DNA from: Methylobacterium sp. WSM2598
Lineage (GTDB): Bacteria > Pseudomonadota > Alphaproteobacteria > Rhizobiales > Beijerinckiaceae
Assembly (NCBI RefSeq): GCF_000379105.1
Contig: NZ_KB900609.1
Coordinates: 3,052,274-3,116,273 of the forward strand
Length of the DNA stretch: 64,000 nucleotides
Direction of reading: 5' to 3'
The notes under the pieces are model-generated. The model was not told the origin of the DNA. It saw only the letters and a list, made by a program, of their open reading frames with translations, and did no database searches. Position numbers and translations under genes: made by a program. Below are positions 46,177-55,686 of this stretch, in pieces; the first letter of the stretch is position 1, and every line of letters begins with the position of its first letter.

Positions 46177-46404
46177 TCAGTGCGCCTCGCGCAGGGCCAC
46201 GGCGTTCGGCGTCAGGCCGAAGCGCTCCGCGAGGTGCCAGCGCAGCTCGCGCGACGAGTGGTAGCCGTAGCTCCTGTCGATGAGGTGACTCACGTCGACC
46301 GGTCCGTTGCCGTCATGGACGCGGCTGATCTGGTCGACATGGAACGTGACGCCGTCGTTAAAGACGGTGGGGGCGCCGCAGCGCCGCGTGTACTCGAATA
46401 TCAT
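46177..46404 (-). CDS. Small hypothetical protein
   Basis: This 75-residue ORF starts MIFEYTRRCGAPTVFNDGVT and continues through VDVSHLIDRSYGYHSSRELR to FGLTPNAVALREAH. Composition is balanced, with many aromatic residues, and GC content around the start is lower than in the surroundings, both favouring a real gene. A GAAAAGA sequence lies before the ATG at 46404. I do not recognise a family. It lies downstream of cspA on the same strand. Confidence 0.6.
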   Translation of the reverse strand: MIFEYTRRCGAPTVFNDGVTFHVDQISRVHDGNGPVDVSHLIDRSYGYHSSRELRWHLAERFGLTPNAVALREAH

Positions 46405-46515
46405 GATGTCTTTTCTTGTCTCATTGCAGCGCTCGTGAGCGAGCGCCTGTGACGTCCTGGTGGGCGCCGGAACTGTTCGACGCCGGGGCGGCGCACCGCC
46501 CGCGGACGGGCCGGG

Positions 46516-46541
46516 CGGCCCGCCGCTTGGGAGGCGGGCCG
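46516..46541 (-). terminator. Hairpin downstream of cspA
   Basis: CGGCCCGCC (46516-46524) and GGCGGGCCG (46533-46541) form a perfect 9-bp stem with an 8-nt loop, 28 bp beyond the cspA stop on the minus strand. Confidence 0.65.
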
Positions 46542-46568
46542 TCGAGCGGCCCGCCGGGAACACGTCCC

Positions 46569-46778
46569 TCAGGCGGCCTGAAGGTTGGCGGCGGCGACCT
46601 TCCCGCTACGCTTGTCGGTCTGCAGCTCGTAGGAGACTTTCTGCCCCTCGGCGAGTCCGCGCAGGCCGGCCCGCTCCACGGCGGAGATGTGGACGAACAC
46701 GTCCTTGCCCCCGTCATCCGGCTGGATGAAGCCGTAGCCCTTCTGGTCGTTGAACCACTTGACAGTTCCGGTATTCAC
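46569..46778 (-). CDS. cspA: Cold-shock-domain protein CspA
   Basis: This 69-residue cold-shock protein has both RNA-binding motifs, KGYGFIQP (RNP1) and DVFVHISAV (RNP2), after the usual [10 protein letters not shown] start. It binds single-stranded RNA and DNA and acts as an RNA chaperone. The start is a GTG at 46778, fixed by the family N-terminus. The roughly 210 bp upstream to the next stop has no gene and could hold a long leader, as is common for cspA mRNAs. Confidence 0.96.
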   Translation of the reverse strand: MNTGTVKWFNDQKGYGFIQPDDGGKDVFVHISAVERAGLRGLAEGQKVSYELQTDKRSGKVAAANLQAA

Positions 46779-46989
46779 TAACGTCGTCCTCGTCTCGTGC
46801 AGGAATCCCCGACCGAAGCGGCCTGACGGGCTGTTCGGCGCGACGGCGTCTGCGGTGGGGAGAGCGATGGGCCGACCGGCCCGGCTTGCATCAGGCGCAA
46901 GTCGTCGGCCCGATTCGCTGAACCCCATGTAGGGAGCGTATGGGGCCGGAACAAGGCCGCGCGGCGCGGCGCGGGACGCGCCGAGCGGC

Positions 46990-47196
46990 TCACGGATTGG
47001 TGCGCCCGCGCTGGTTGGGGTCGATGCCGCCCTGGGGCGTGACGTCGTTGGCGACGTCGCCCTCGACGGTGTTGTCGCCTTCGAGCTCCTCCGGATCGGC
47101 GCCGGCCCGGGTCATGCCCTTGCTGGTGCCGATGCCGGGATTGCCCTTGAGGTCCGCATCGGTGGGGGTGGTGGTCTTCGGCTGCTTCGAACTCAT
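46990..47196 (-). CDS. Small hydrophilic, probably disordered protein
   Basis: This 68-residue product reads [20 protein letters not shown], then [20 protein letters not shown] and [20 protein letters not shown]. It is rich in polar and small residues with no hydrophobic core, so it is likely disordered, like many small stress-related proteins of Methylobacterium and rhizobia. Function is unknown. It lies 72 bp downstream of another small accessory gene on the same strand. Confidence 0.65.
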   Translation of the reverse strand: MSSKQPKTTTPTDADLKGNPGIGTSKGMTRAGADPEELEGDNTVEGDVANDVTPQGGIDPNQRGRTNP

Positions 47197-47268
47197 GCGC
47201 CTGCCTTCGTGAGGCCCCGCGGGGCGTGGGCCCCTCGCGGAGGGGGCCCTCGCGGGGCGGATCCTGGC

Positions 47269-47589
47269 TCAACGATCGAGGGCCTGCTCCAGTTCGCCCC
47301 GGCTCATGCGGGACCGGCCCGGGATATTGCGGCGCTTCGCCTCCGCGTAGAGCTCGGCGCGGCTCGCCCGCGCCCGGGCCGCCCTCTCCTCGCGGCGGGT
47401 GCGGCGGAAGCTGGCGCGGTTCGCCTCCGGGCTCTGCTGGTTGGAGGCGCCGGCCTCGCGCAGCGCGATCGCGATGGCCTGCTTCGGGTCGGTCACGGGC
47501 CGGCCGCCGTTCTGGGCGAGGTCGCCCTCCTTGAACGCGTGCATCACCCGTTCGATCGTCTGCTTCTGCGCGGGCGTGGTGCGGGCCAT
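47269..47589 (-). CDS. DUF6496-like small protein with SAP/Rho-N-like C-terminus
   Basis: This 106-residue protein begins MARTTPAQKQTIERVMHAFK, has DPKQAIAIALREAGASNQQS in the middle, and ends with SRAELYAEAKRRNIPGRSRM then SRGELEQALDR. The first part matches a short family I know as DUF6496; the end resembles a SAP or Rho N-terminal helix pair that can bind nucleic acid. The basic centre (FRRTRREERAARARA) fits such a role. The ATG at 47589 begins the family. It is divergent from the next gene across a 190-bp gap. Confidence 0.75.
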   Translation of the reverse strand: MARTTPAQKQTIERVMHAFKEGDLAQNGGRPVTDPKQAIAIALREAGASNQQSPEANRASFRRTRREERAARARASRAELYAEAKRRNIPGRSRMSRGELEQALDR

Positions 47590-47779
47590 GGGGGCCTCCC
47601 TCTGCGGCGGCGGGCGGAGCCCGCGCGGGCCTCTCCGGCGGGGGCTCCGCCCCGACAACGCGGGGAGGCGGCCCGCCGTTTCGCCCGTGCACGCGGTTCA
47701 GGCCAGCTCCGCGACCTTGCCTGTCGCTTCCGTGCCGCACTCCCCATATAGAACGGGTGCGCTGACACTCGGATCGTTC

Positions 47780-48169
47780 ATGGCGGGTATCTCGGTTTCC
47801 CTCGAAGGCTCCAACATCCAGCTCTCGTTCCAGAAGGACGATCAGGCCACCGCGGTGATCATGGATGCGCGGGCGGCCCGCGCGCTGGTGCGCGCGGTCG
47901 GTCAGCTCCTGACCGCGATCGACGAGGGCGAGGAGGGGGATGCGGCCAGCGAGATGAGCGAGGAGGACGTCGCGATGCTGGACGTCACCTCGCCGGTGAT
48001 CGAGGTGGGGACGGACGAGAGCGGCCAGGCGGTGGTGGCCCTGCAGGCCGGCGCGCTGCCGCCCTTCCAGCTGCGCCTCACGGACGAGGAGGCCCGCCAC
48101 GTGGCGACGAGCCTCACCGAGATCCTGAACGCGCCGCGCGACGTACGCACGTCGCATGGCGGCCACTGA
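47780..48169 (+). CDS. Conserved hypothetical acidic protein
   Basis: This 129-residue protein starts MAGISVSLEGSNIQLSFQKD then DQATAVIMDARAARALVRAV and is acidic in the middle (DEGEEGDAASEMSEEDVAML). The C-terminal part reads PPFQLRLTDEEARHVATSLT. No signal or membrane segment is present. The regular mix of beta-like and helical stretches suggests a folded protein; I do not recognise a family. It is monocistronic, followed by repeat B2. Confidence 0.7.
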   Translation: MAGISVSLEGSNIQLSFQKDDQATAVIMDARAARALVRAVGQLLTAIDEGEEGDAASEMSEEDVAMLDVTSPVIEVGTDESGQAVVALQAGALPPFQLRLTDEEARHVATSLTEILNAPRDVRTSHGGH

Positions 48170-48183
48170 TCCCGGCGCTCATG

Positions 48184-48343
48184 TCTGATGACCGCCGGTT
48201 CGGTTCTCGAATTGGCGCCAAGCTAGCTCTCGCGCCAAGCTAGCTCCCGCACCAAGCCATCTTTCGCGCCAAGCCATAGGCTTGGTGTCGACAATCCGGG
48301 AGGGTCAACGGCCCGATGCGTCTGCATCCCGGGCCGTTGACCT
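48184..48343 (+). repeat. Family B intergenic repeat, copy B2 with internal 17-bp tandem units
   Basis: It begins with GATGACCGCCGGTTCGGTTC (48187-48206). Four 17-bp units of the form GCGCCAAGCTAGCTCTC follow (about 48224-48291), then TGTCGACAATCCGGGA. It ends with a perfect 12-bp hairpin, arms GTCAACGGCCCG (48304-48315) and CGGGCCGTTGAC (48330-48341). The hairpin faces the stop of the leftward Pro-rich gene, 8 bp away. Confidence 0.85.
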
Positions 48344-48349
48344 GAGGCG

Positions 48350-48556
48350 TCAGAAGCGCGTCCCGGGATCGGTCGGGGCGCCCGGCAGGTAGTCGGGCTC
48401 GGAGCCGGGTCCCCTGGGGTCGCTCACGCCGGGATCGTTGACCGGGTACGGGCTGCGCGGCCCGGTCGGGCCGGTATCGGGCAGCTCGTCCGGGGGACGC
48501 GGCGGCACGTCGGTCGGCGGCGTTCCGCCGGGATTGGGCAGACCGGGATTGGCCAT
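48350..48556 (-). CDS. Proline-rich small protein
   Basis: This 68-residue ORF is dominated by Pro, Gly and Asp: MANPGLPNPGGTPPTDVPPR then PPDELPDTGPTGPRSPYPVN and DPGVSDPRGPGSEPDYLPGA. Short proteins with this PYPVNDP-type pattern are common in Methylobacterium, and their role is unknown. It has no signal peptide. A family B hairpin lies just beyond its stop and could terminate the transcript. The ATG at 48556 follows GGAGGCCCGCC. Confidence 0.65.
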   Translation of the reverse strand: MANPGLPNPGGTPPTDVPPRPPDELPDTGPTGPRSPYPVNDPGVSDPRGPGSEPDYLPGAPTDPGTRF

Positions 48557-48731
48557 GGGCGGGCCTCCTGTCTCGCGTGTCGGGGAACAACCGAGGGCTG
48601 TCCGGGCGGTTCCGGCGCGGTGTCGGGTGCGCCGGTCGGGAACCGGGGTGGGGGCCAAACGGCCGCAGGCCGGAACTGCCTGCCCCTGCGTCGGTTGCCC
48701 CGCCGAACCCCTCAACCCGCGGAGACGCAGC

Positions 48732-49304
48732 ATGCCCGATATCCGGCAGGCGAAGATCCTCATCATGGCGACGGACGGTTTCGAGCAGTCCGAACTGGAA
48801 GTGCCGAAGGCCAAGCTGAGCGAGGCCGGCGCGCAGGTCACGGTGGCGGCGCCGAAGTCGCGCCAGACCCCCGAGGCGATCCGGGGCTGGGACATGAAGG
48901 ATTGGGGCCGCCCGGTGAAGGTCGACGCCGACATCGAGAGCGTGGACCCGGCCGGATTCGACGCCCTGGTCCTGCCCGGCGGACAGATCAACCCCGACAA
49001 GCTCCGGCTCGAGCCGAAGGCGCTGGAGATCCTGCGCGCCTTCCTGGCGAGCGGGAAGGTGGTGGCCGCGATCTGCCACGCGCCCTGGCTCCTCGTGGAG
49101 GTCGGCGCCGCCAAGGGCCGCCGGATGACCTCCTACGCGTCGATCAAGACCGACGTCGTCAATGCCGGGGCCGAGTGGCTCGACCAGGCGGTGGTGACCG
49201 ACAAGGGCATCATCACCAGCCGCAATCCCGGCGACCTCGACGCCTTCTCGGCGAAGATCATCGAGGAGGTCAAGGAGGGCCGCCACGACCGCGCGGCCGC
49301 CTGA
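48732..49304 (+). CDS. PfpI/DJ-1-family protein (type 1 glutamine amidotransferase fold)
   Basis: This 190-residue protein has the PfpI pattern: ILIMATDGFEQSELEVPKAK with the acidic residue of the active site, DALVLPGGQINPDKLR, and the nucleophile elbow VAAICHAPWLLVE with Cys-His. Members include deglycases, general stress proteins and proposed proteases (YhbO/YraA-like). It is cytoplasmic. The ATG at 48732 follows GGAGACGCAGC. It is divergent from the Pro-rich small gene; the surrounding small genes give the region a stress-response flavour. Confidence 0.92.
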   Translation: MPDIRQAKILIMATDGFEQSELEVPKAKLSEAGAQVTVAAPKSRQTPEAIRGWDMKDWGRPVKVDADIESVDPAGFDALVLPGGQINPDKLRLEPKALEILRAFLASGKVVAAICHAPWLLVEVGAAKGRRMTSYASIKTDVVNAGAEWLDQAVVTDKGIITSRNPGDLDAFSAKIIEEVKEGRHDRAAA

Positions 49305-49487
49305 GCGCGGGAGTCCGCAGCCCCCGGCGGGATCCAAAGGCCCCCGGCGGGATCCGGAAGCTCCCGAGGCCGGCGGTCGTCGCGGATCACCGCCGGTCCA
49401 TGCCGGACCGCCCCGCGCGGTCCCGTCCCGGCGCAGGAGGCCGGGATCCGCGGGCGCGGGCGGTCGCCGCGCGCCCGCCGCCCGGGT

Positions 49488-52028
49488 TCAGGCGTCGCAA
49501 TCCTCGGCCTCGACCAGGATCTCGCGCTTGCCGGCGTGGTTGGCGGGGCCGACGATGCCCTCCTTCTCCATCCGCTCCATCAGCGAGGCCGCCCGGTTGT
49601 AGCCGATCTGCAGCCGACGCTGGATGTAGCTCGTCGACGCCTTCTTGTCCCGCAGCACCACCGCCACCGCCTGCTCGTAGAGGTCGGCCCCCGGATCGGC
49701 GAAGCTGCCCTGGTCGAACACCGCGGTCTCGGCCGCGGCGGCCTCGGCCGCCTCCTCCTCGTCCGCCGTGACGGCGTCGAGGTAGGCGGGGCGGCCCTGG
49801 CGCTTGAGGTGGGCGACCACCGCCTCGACCTCGTCGTCCGACACGAACGGGCCGTGCACCCGCGTCGTGCGCCCGCCCCCGGCCATGAACAGCATGTCGC
49901 CCTGGCCCAGCAGCTGCTCGGCCCCCATCTCGCCCAGGATCGTGCGCGAGTCGATCTTGCTCGTCACCTGGAAGCTGATCCGCGTCGGGAAGTTCGCCTT
50001 GATCGTCCCCGTGATCACGTCCACCGACGGGCGCTGCGTGGCCATGATCAGGTGGATCCCCGCCGCCCGCGCCATCTGGGCCAGCCGCTGGATCGCCCCC
50101 TCGATGTCCTTGCCGGCCACCATCATCAGGTCGGCCATCTCGTCCACGATCACCACGATGTAGGGAAGCGCCCCGAGGTCCATCACCTCGTCCTCGTACA
50201 CCGCCTCCCCGGTCTCCCGGTCGAAGCCGGTCTGCACCGTCCGGGTGATCACCTCGCCCCGCTCGCGCGCCTCCGCCACCCGCGCGTTGAACCCGTCGAT
50301 GTTGCGCACACCGAGCTTCGACATCTTCTTGTAGCGCTCCTCCATCTCGCGCACCGCCCATTTCAGGGCGATCACCGCCTTCTTGGGGTCGGTCACCACG
50401 GGCGAGAGCAGGTGGGGGATGCCGTCGTAGACGGAGAGTTCGAGCATCTTGGGATCGACCATGATCAGGCGGCACTCCTCGGGCTTCATGCGGTAGAGGA
50501 GGGAGAGGATCATGGTGTTGATGGCCACCGACTTGCCCGAGCCGGTGGTGCCGGCGACGAGCAGGTGGGGCATGCGGGCGAGGTCGGCGATGATCGCCTC
50601 GCCGCCGATGTTCTTGCCCAGGCAGAGGGCGAGCTTCTGCTTGGTCTCGGCGAAGGCGGGGCTGCTGAGGATCTCGCGCAGGTAGACGGTCTCGCGCTTG
50701 GCGTTGGGGAGCTCGATGCCGATGGCGTTGCGGCCCTGGACGACGGCGACGCGGGCGGAGATCGCCGACATCGAGCGGGCGATGTCGTCGGCGAGCGAGA
50801 TCACCCGCGACGACTTGGTGCCCGGCGCCGGTTCGAGCTCGTAGAGGGTGACGACGGGGCCGGGCCGCACGGCCAGGATCTCGCCGCGCACCCCGAAATC
50901 CTCCAGCGTCGATTCGAGCAGGGTGGCGTTCTGCTCCAGCGCGTCCGTCGAGACCGCGGCGCTCGGGGCGGGGCTGCGCGGCTCGGCGAGGAGCGCCATG
51001 GCCGGCATCTCGTAGCTGCCCGGCTCCGCCTGGGGCGGGGGCGGCGCCCGGCGGCCGGCGAGGGGCGCCGGGGGCGGGGCGACGCGGGTGCGCGGCGCCG
51101 CCTCGGGCGCCGGCGCGCGCGGCGGGGCGGGCGCCGGCCGGGGGTCGTCGAAGGTGGGCTCGCGCCGGCCGGGCGCCGCCGGGGACTCGTCCCACAGGGC
51201 CTCGTCGCCCTCCGCGAAGGCGCGCCGGGCCGCGAGGGCCGGGGAGGCCTCGTCCGCCTCGTCCACCGCCGCGCCCGAGCGCGCCGCGCGCCACGTGCCG
51301 ACCTGCCGGGCCACGTGATCGCGGGCGCCCAGGACCAGCTGCGCCAGCGCGTCGAGGCTGGCGACCCCGAAGCCCACGCCCTCCTCCTCGGCCGGCCGCC
51401 GCCCGGCCGGGCGGCGGCCCGCGACCCGCGTGGGCGGGGGCAGGTCGAGGTCGAGATCCTCCTCGGCATCGCCCTCGGAGAGGTTGCAGGCGGCCGTGAC
51501 GCAGATCACCGCCGCCGCCGCGAAGCCGAAGCCCGCGACCGCCCCGAGCGGGCCCAGCACCGCCTTGGCGGCGGCCAGCAGCCCGTCCCCGGCGACACCG
51601 CCGAGGCCGCTCGGCAGCGGCCAGCGGGCGGTCGGCGGCAGGGCGCTCGCCACCGCGCTCGCCGCGCCCGCCCCGGCCAGCCAGAGGCCGAGCCGGGCCC
51701 GCAGGCGGCCGAGCCGGTGCGTGCGCAGCAAGTGCACGCCCCACACCGCCAGCGGCAGCGAGAGGGCGAGGGAGCCGAACCCGATCAGCTGCATGCCGAG
51801 GTCGGAGACGACGGCGCCGACCGAACCCAGGAGGTTGCGGGCCGGGCGGCTCGTGGCGTGGTTGAGGCTCGGGTCGTCGATCGACCAGGTTGCCAGGGCG
51901 AGCACGAAGGCGACCGCGCCGAGCAGGAGCGAGAGCCCCGCCAGCTCGGTCACGCGCCGCTTCAGGAAGGAGCGGAGCGTGTCGACGAGTGCATCGTAGG
52001 GCGATGCCGAGCGGCGAAGCGAACGCAT
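49488..52028 (-). CDS. ftsK: DNA translocase FtsK
   Basis: This 846-residue protein has four N-terminal membrane segments ([40 protein letters not shown] and two more). A Pro/Arg-rich linker (~residues 205-330) and a C-terminal RecA-like motor follow, with Walker [10 protein letters not shown] around residue 495 and Walker [11 protein letters not shown]. The end carries the gamma winged-helix domain ([39 protein letters not shown]) that reads KOPS sites. It segregates chromosome ends at the division septum. The start ATG at 52028 gives a normal N-terminus. The linker is short compared with E. coli FtsK. Confidence 0.95.
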   Translation of the reverse strand: MRSLRRSASPYDALVDTLRSFLKRRVTELAGLSLLLGAVAFVLALATWSIDDPSLNHATSRPARNLLGSVGAVVSDLGMQLIGFGSLALSLPLAVWGVHLLRTHRLGRLRARLGLWLAGAGAASAVASALPPTARWPLPSGLGGVAGDGLLAAAKAVLGPLGAVAGFGFAAAAVICVTAACNLSEGDAEEDLDLDLPPPTRVAGRRPAGRRPAEEEGVGFGVASLDALAQLVLGARDHVARQVGTWRAARSGAAVDEADEASPALAARRAFAEGDEALWDESPAAPGRREPTFDDPRPAPAPPRAPAPEAAPRTRVAPPPAPLAGRRAPPPPQAEPGSYEMPAMALLAEPRSPAPSAAVSTDALEQNATLLESTLEDFGVRGEILAVRPGPVVTLYELEPAPGTKSSRVISLADDIARSMSAISARVAVVQGRNAIGIELPNAKRETVYLREILSSPAFAETKQKLALCLGKNIGGEAIIADLARMPHLLVAGTTGSGKSVAINTMILSLLYRMKPEECRLIMVDPKMLELSVYDGIPHLLSPVVTDPKKAVIALKWAVREMEERYKKMSKLGVRNIDGFNARVAEARERGEVITRTVQTGFDRETGEAVYEDEVMDLGALPYIVVIVDEMADLMMVAGKDIEGAIQRLAQMARAAGIHLIMATQRPSVDVITGTIKANFPTRISFQVTSKIDSRTILGEMGAEQLLGQGDMLFMAGGGRTTRVHGPFVSDDEVEAVVAHLKRQGRPAYLDAVTADEEEAAEAAAAETAVFDQGSFADPGADLYEQAVAVVLRDKKASTSYIQRRLQIGYNRAASLMERMEKEGIVGPANHAGKREILVEAEDCDA

Positions 52029-52319
52029 GCGGGAGCGATACCGGGTACGCGGGACCTGCCCGATCCTAGGTTCGCGCGCCTTAATGCGCGTTTAAGGCTA
52101 ATGGATCGCCGACAATGCCCGTATCGGCCGCGCACCGCCGCGGGGCCGAGGGCCGAACATCGGTCCAGCCGCCCGACCGATCGCGACAGATCGGGGTCCG
52201 CGCGCGGCGATTCCATGACAACATTGCGGCGACCCGCAACCGGGTCGCGGGCGACCCGCAGCCGGGTCGCGGGCGAGCGACGGCGGGCCGCCGCCGATCC
52301 GGGGCGGCCCCTCAACGAG
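52029..52319. other. ftsK upstream region with a 22-bp duplicated palindrome
   Basis: No gene is seen. Two adjacent 22-bp copies, 52230-52251 and 52252-52273, differ at one base; each begins CGACCCGCA and contains a 7-bp hairpin (CGACCCG with CGGGTCG). An ACCTAGG-like AT-richer stretch near 52063-52095 could hold the ftsK promoter. Confidence 0.6.
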
Positions 52320-52351
52320 GCGAGCCCCGGCCCGTGAGGACCGGGGCTCGC
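52320..52351 (-). terminator. Hairpin downstream of amtB
   Basis: GCGAGCCCCGG (52320-52330) and CCGGGGCTCGC (52341-52351) pair perfectly over 11 bp with a 10-nt loop, 40 bp beyond the amtB stop. No U-tract follows. Confidence 0.7.
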
Positions 52352-52391
52352 GCCGCCGTGAGGGACCGCCCGTTCCGGGCGGCGCCCGATC

Positions 52392-53894
52392 TCAGTAATT
52401 GTAGGCGCGCTCGCCGTGATCGGCGAGATCGAGGCCCTCGCGCTCCTCCTCCTGGGTGACGCGCAGGCCGACGATCAGGTCCACGACCTTGTAGAGGATC
52501 GCCGAGCCGATGCCCGACCACAGGATGGTGAAGCCGACCGCCTTGGCCTGGGACAGGAAGGCGGGACCGAACTCGTAGGCCGCCGCGACCATCTCGCCGG
52601 GCTTGGTGGCGTAGTCGGGCGCCCCGGTGCCGCCGAGGGCCGGGTTGACCAGGATGCCGGTCGCGAGGGCGCCGATGATCCCGCCGATGCAGTGCACGCC
52701 GAACACGTCGAGGCTGTCGTCGTAGCCGATGGCGTTCTTCACCGCCGAGCACATCACGAAGCAGGCGGCGCCCGCCACGAGGCCGAGGACGATCGAGCCC
52801 ATCGGGCCGGCGAAGCCGCAGGCCGGGGTGACGGCGACGAGGCCGGCCACCGCGCCCGACAGCATGCCGAGCAGCGAGGGCTTGCCCTTGGCCGCCCACT
52901 CGACGAAGAGCCAGGACAGGCCCGCCGCGCAGGTGGCCACGAAGGTGTTGAGCATCGCGAGCGCCGCGCTGCCGTTGGCCTCCAGGTTCGAGCCGGCGTT
53001 GAAGCCGAACCAGCCCACCCACAGGAGCGAGGCGCCGATCATGGTCATGGTCAGCGAGTGCGGGGCGAGGAGGTCGCGGCCGTAGCCGATGCGCTTGCCG
53101 ATCAGCAGGCAGCCGACGAGGCCCGCGATGCCGGCATTGATGTGCACCACGGTGCCGCCCGCGAAGTCGAGGGCGCCCCACTTGAAGAGCATGCCCGCAT
53201 CGGCGTTGGCGGCGTCGAGGGCGTCCTGCGCGGCCTTCTTGGCGGTCTCGTCGGTCGCCGCGGCGAGCGCCTTGGCGGCGTTGCCGACCGCGTCCGGGCC
53301 CGCCCAGTACCAGACCATATGCGCCATCGGGAAGTAGATGAAGGTCACCCACAGCGTAATGAACAGCATCAGGGCCGAGAACTTCATCCGCTCCGCGAAG
53401 GCGCCGACGATCAGCGCCGGGGTGATCATCGCGAACGTCATCTGGAAGCAGATGTAGACGTATTCGGGGATGTAGACCCCGTTCGAGAAGGTGGCTGCGG
53501 TGGCGTTCGCGTCGACACCCTTCAGGAACGCCTTGGAGAAGCCGCCCACGAAGTCGTTGAGGCCGCCGCCGTTGGTGAAGGACAGGCTGTAGCCGTAGAA
53601 CACCCAGAGGATGCCGACGAGGCTGACGATGGCGAAGACCTGAGTGAGCAGCGACAGCATGTTCTTGGTGCGGACGAGGCCGCCGTAGAACAGGGCGAGG
53701 CCCGGCACCGACATCAGCAGCACCATGGCGGAGGACACGAGCATCCAGGCGGTGTCGCCCTTGTTGGGCACCGGCGCGGCGGCCGCGGCCGGCGCGGCCT
53801 CGGGGGCCGGCGTCTGCGCCAGCGACGGCTCCACCAGGAGAAGCGCCAGGGCGGCGCCTCCCAGGCCGAGAGCCAAGAGGTTGCGAAGCTTCAT
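52392..53894 (-). CDS. amtB: Ammonium transporter AmtB
   Basis: This 500-residue protein has an N-terminal signal peptide (MKLRNLLALGLGGAALALLL ending SLA), a Pro/Ala-rich lead, and eleven membrane segments with Amt signatures (ALFYGGLVRTKNMLSLLTQV, GGTVVHINAGIAGLVGCLLI, DVFGVHCIGGIIGALATGIL). The two pore histidines are in VVHINAG and VFGVHC. It conducts ammonium and is blocked by non-uridylylated GlnK. The ATG at 53894 begins the signal peptide. glnK lies 71 bp upstream in the same operon. Confidence 0.97.
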   Translation of the reverse strand: MKLRNLLALGLGGAALALLLVEPSLAQTPAPEAAPAAAAAPVPNKGDTAWMLVSSAMVLLMSVPGLALFYGGLVRTKNMLSLLTQVFAIVSLVGILWVFYGYSLSFTNGGGLNDFVGGFSKAFLKGVDANATAATFSNGVYIPEYVYICFQMTFAMITPALIVGAFAERMKFSALMLFITLWVTFIYFPMAHMVWYWAGPDAVGNAAKALAAATDETAKKAAQDALDAANADAGMLFKWGALDFAGGTVVHINAGIAGLVGCLLIGKRIGYGRDLLAPHSLTMTMIGASLLWVGWFGFNAGSNLEANGSAALAMLNTFVATCAAGLSWLFVEWAAKGKPSLLGMLSGAVAGLVAVTPACGFAGPMGSIVLGLVAGAACFVMCSAVKNAIGYDDSLDVFGVHCIGGIIGALATGILVNPALGGTGAPDYATKPGEMVAAAYEFGPAFLSQAKAVGFTILWSGIGSAILYKVVDLIVGLRVTQEEEREGLDLADHGERAYNY

Positions 53895-53965
53895 GGAAAC
53901 GGAACTCCCGATCGGTCTCGTCACAAGCGGGTCAGGTGGCAGGGGCGCCTCGCGGGCGGGGCGGG

Positions 53966-54538
<573 letters not shown>

Positions 54539-54583
54539 TTAAGCAAAAGCGGGCCGGGGCGGCGCGCCGGCCCGGCCTCCTGC

Positions 54584-54683
54584 GACATCCGATTGCTTGC
54601 TTCGCCATGCGGATGTCGGCCTCGCTCAGGCGCCGCGCGGGCTTGGCATCCGTTTTCCGGAAGTGATCTTCCGGAAAACGGAT
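54584..54683 (-). repeat. Family A two-hairpin intergenic element, copy A3
   Basis: On the minus strand it opens with a perfect 16-bp hairpin (arms 54683-54668 and 54663-54648, loop of 4) at the tesB stop codon. It continues through the conserved linker and closes with CCGACATCCG near 54619-54610 pairing with CGGATGTCG at 54592-54584. Confidence 0.85.
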
Positions 54684-55552
54684 CAGGCCTCCTCGCGGAC
54701 CGGGCGGATCATGCCCTCCTGGGCCACGGAGGCGACCAGGGTGCCGTCGCGGGTGAAGATCAGCCCGCGGGCGAAGCCGCAGGCGCCCGAGGCGCTCGGG
54801 CTGTCCTGGGCGTAGAGCAGCCACTCGTCGGCGCGGAACGGCCGGTGGAACCACAGCGCGTGGTCGAGGCTCGCGGGCTGGATCGTGCGCTCGAAGACGG
54901 TCCGCCCGTGGGCGACGAGCGAGGTGTCGAGCAGCGTCATGTCGGAGGCGTAGGCGAGCACGCTCTGGTGCACGGCCGGGTCGTCGGGCAGCGGGCCGGT
55001 GGCGCGGATCCAGACGTGGAAGCGCGGCGCGCGCGGGGCGGGCGCGGCGTAGCGCTCGAACTCGACGGGCCGCAGCTCGATCGGGCGCTCGCGCTCGAAA
55101 TAGGCCCGGACCGGATCGGGCATGCCCGGCATGATCGTGGCCTTCAGGCTGCTCTCGTCGCCGAGGGCCTCGGGCATGGGCACGTCCGGCATCGGCAGCT
55201 GGTGGTCGAAGCCCGGCTCCTCCAGGTGGAAGGAGGCCGACATCGAGAAGATCGGGCGGCCGTGCTGGATCGCGTTGACGCGCCGCGTGGTGAAGCTGCG
55301 CCCGTCGCGGATGCGGTCGACCTCGTAGATGATCGGCACGCGCGGGTCGCCGCCGAGCAGGAAATAGGCGTGGAGCGAGTGGGGCCGGCGCTCGGCCGGC
55401 ACCGTGCGGGTCGCCGCCACGAGGGCCTGCCCGATCACCTGACCGCCGAAGACGCGCTGCCAGCGGTCCTTGGGCGAGCGGCCGCGAAACAGGTTCTGCT
55501 CCAGCTGCTCCAGATCGAGGAGGGCGAGGAGGTCGTCGACCGCACGCGTCAT
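54683..55552 (-). CDS. tesB: Acyl-CoA thioesterase II (TesB)
   Basis: This 289-residue double-hotdog thioesterase has the TesB pattern: LEQLEQNLFRGRSPKDRWQR then VFGGQVIGQALVAATRTV, HSLHAYFLLGGDPRVPIIYE and, in the second half, SLDHALWFHRPFRADEWLLY and ARGLIFTRDGTLVASVAQEG. The conserved Asp (near DMTLLDTS), Thr/Ser and Gln supply the catalytic triad. It hydrolyses medium- and long-chain acyl-CoA. It is convergent with nothing: the glnK promoter region lies beyond repeat A3, and a ubiH-type gene diverges upstream. Confidence 0.94.
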   Translation of the reverse strand: MTRAVDDLLALLDLEQLEQNLFRGRSPKDRWQRVFGGQVIGQALVAATRTVPAERRPHSLHAYFLLGGDPRVPIIYEVDRIRDGRSFTTRRVNAIQHGRPIFSMSASFHLEEPGFDHQLPMPDVPMPEALGDESSLKATIMPGMPDPVRAYFERERPIELRPVEFERYAAPAPRAPRFHVWIRATGPLPDDPAVHQSVLAYASDMTLLDTSLVAHGRTVFERTIQPASLDHALWFHRPFRADEWLLYAQDSPSASGACGFARGLIFTRDGTLVASVAQEGMIRPVREEA

Positions 55553-55686
55553 CGGCTTGTCCGCTCGGGCTCGTCCGTTCGGCCGCCCGGGGGCGGGGAG
55601 GGGCGATCTGGCGCGGGGTCGCGCGGCCCGTCAAGCGGCGGCGCCGCGCCCGGCATGCTATGGGGGGGCGGCGCAGGGAGGGCGGC

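Noticed and set aside
46779..46989. Possible cold-shock thermosensor leader of cspA
   Set aside because: A long leader is plausible, but I could not find a conserved cold box or convincing fold by eye, so it is only mentioned with cspA.
48224..48291. Possible CRISPR array (short direct repeats)
   Set aside because: The 17-bp units are directly adjacent with no unique spacers, and no cas genes are in the window. They belong to repeat family B.
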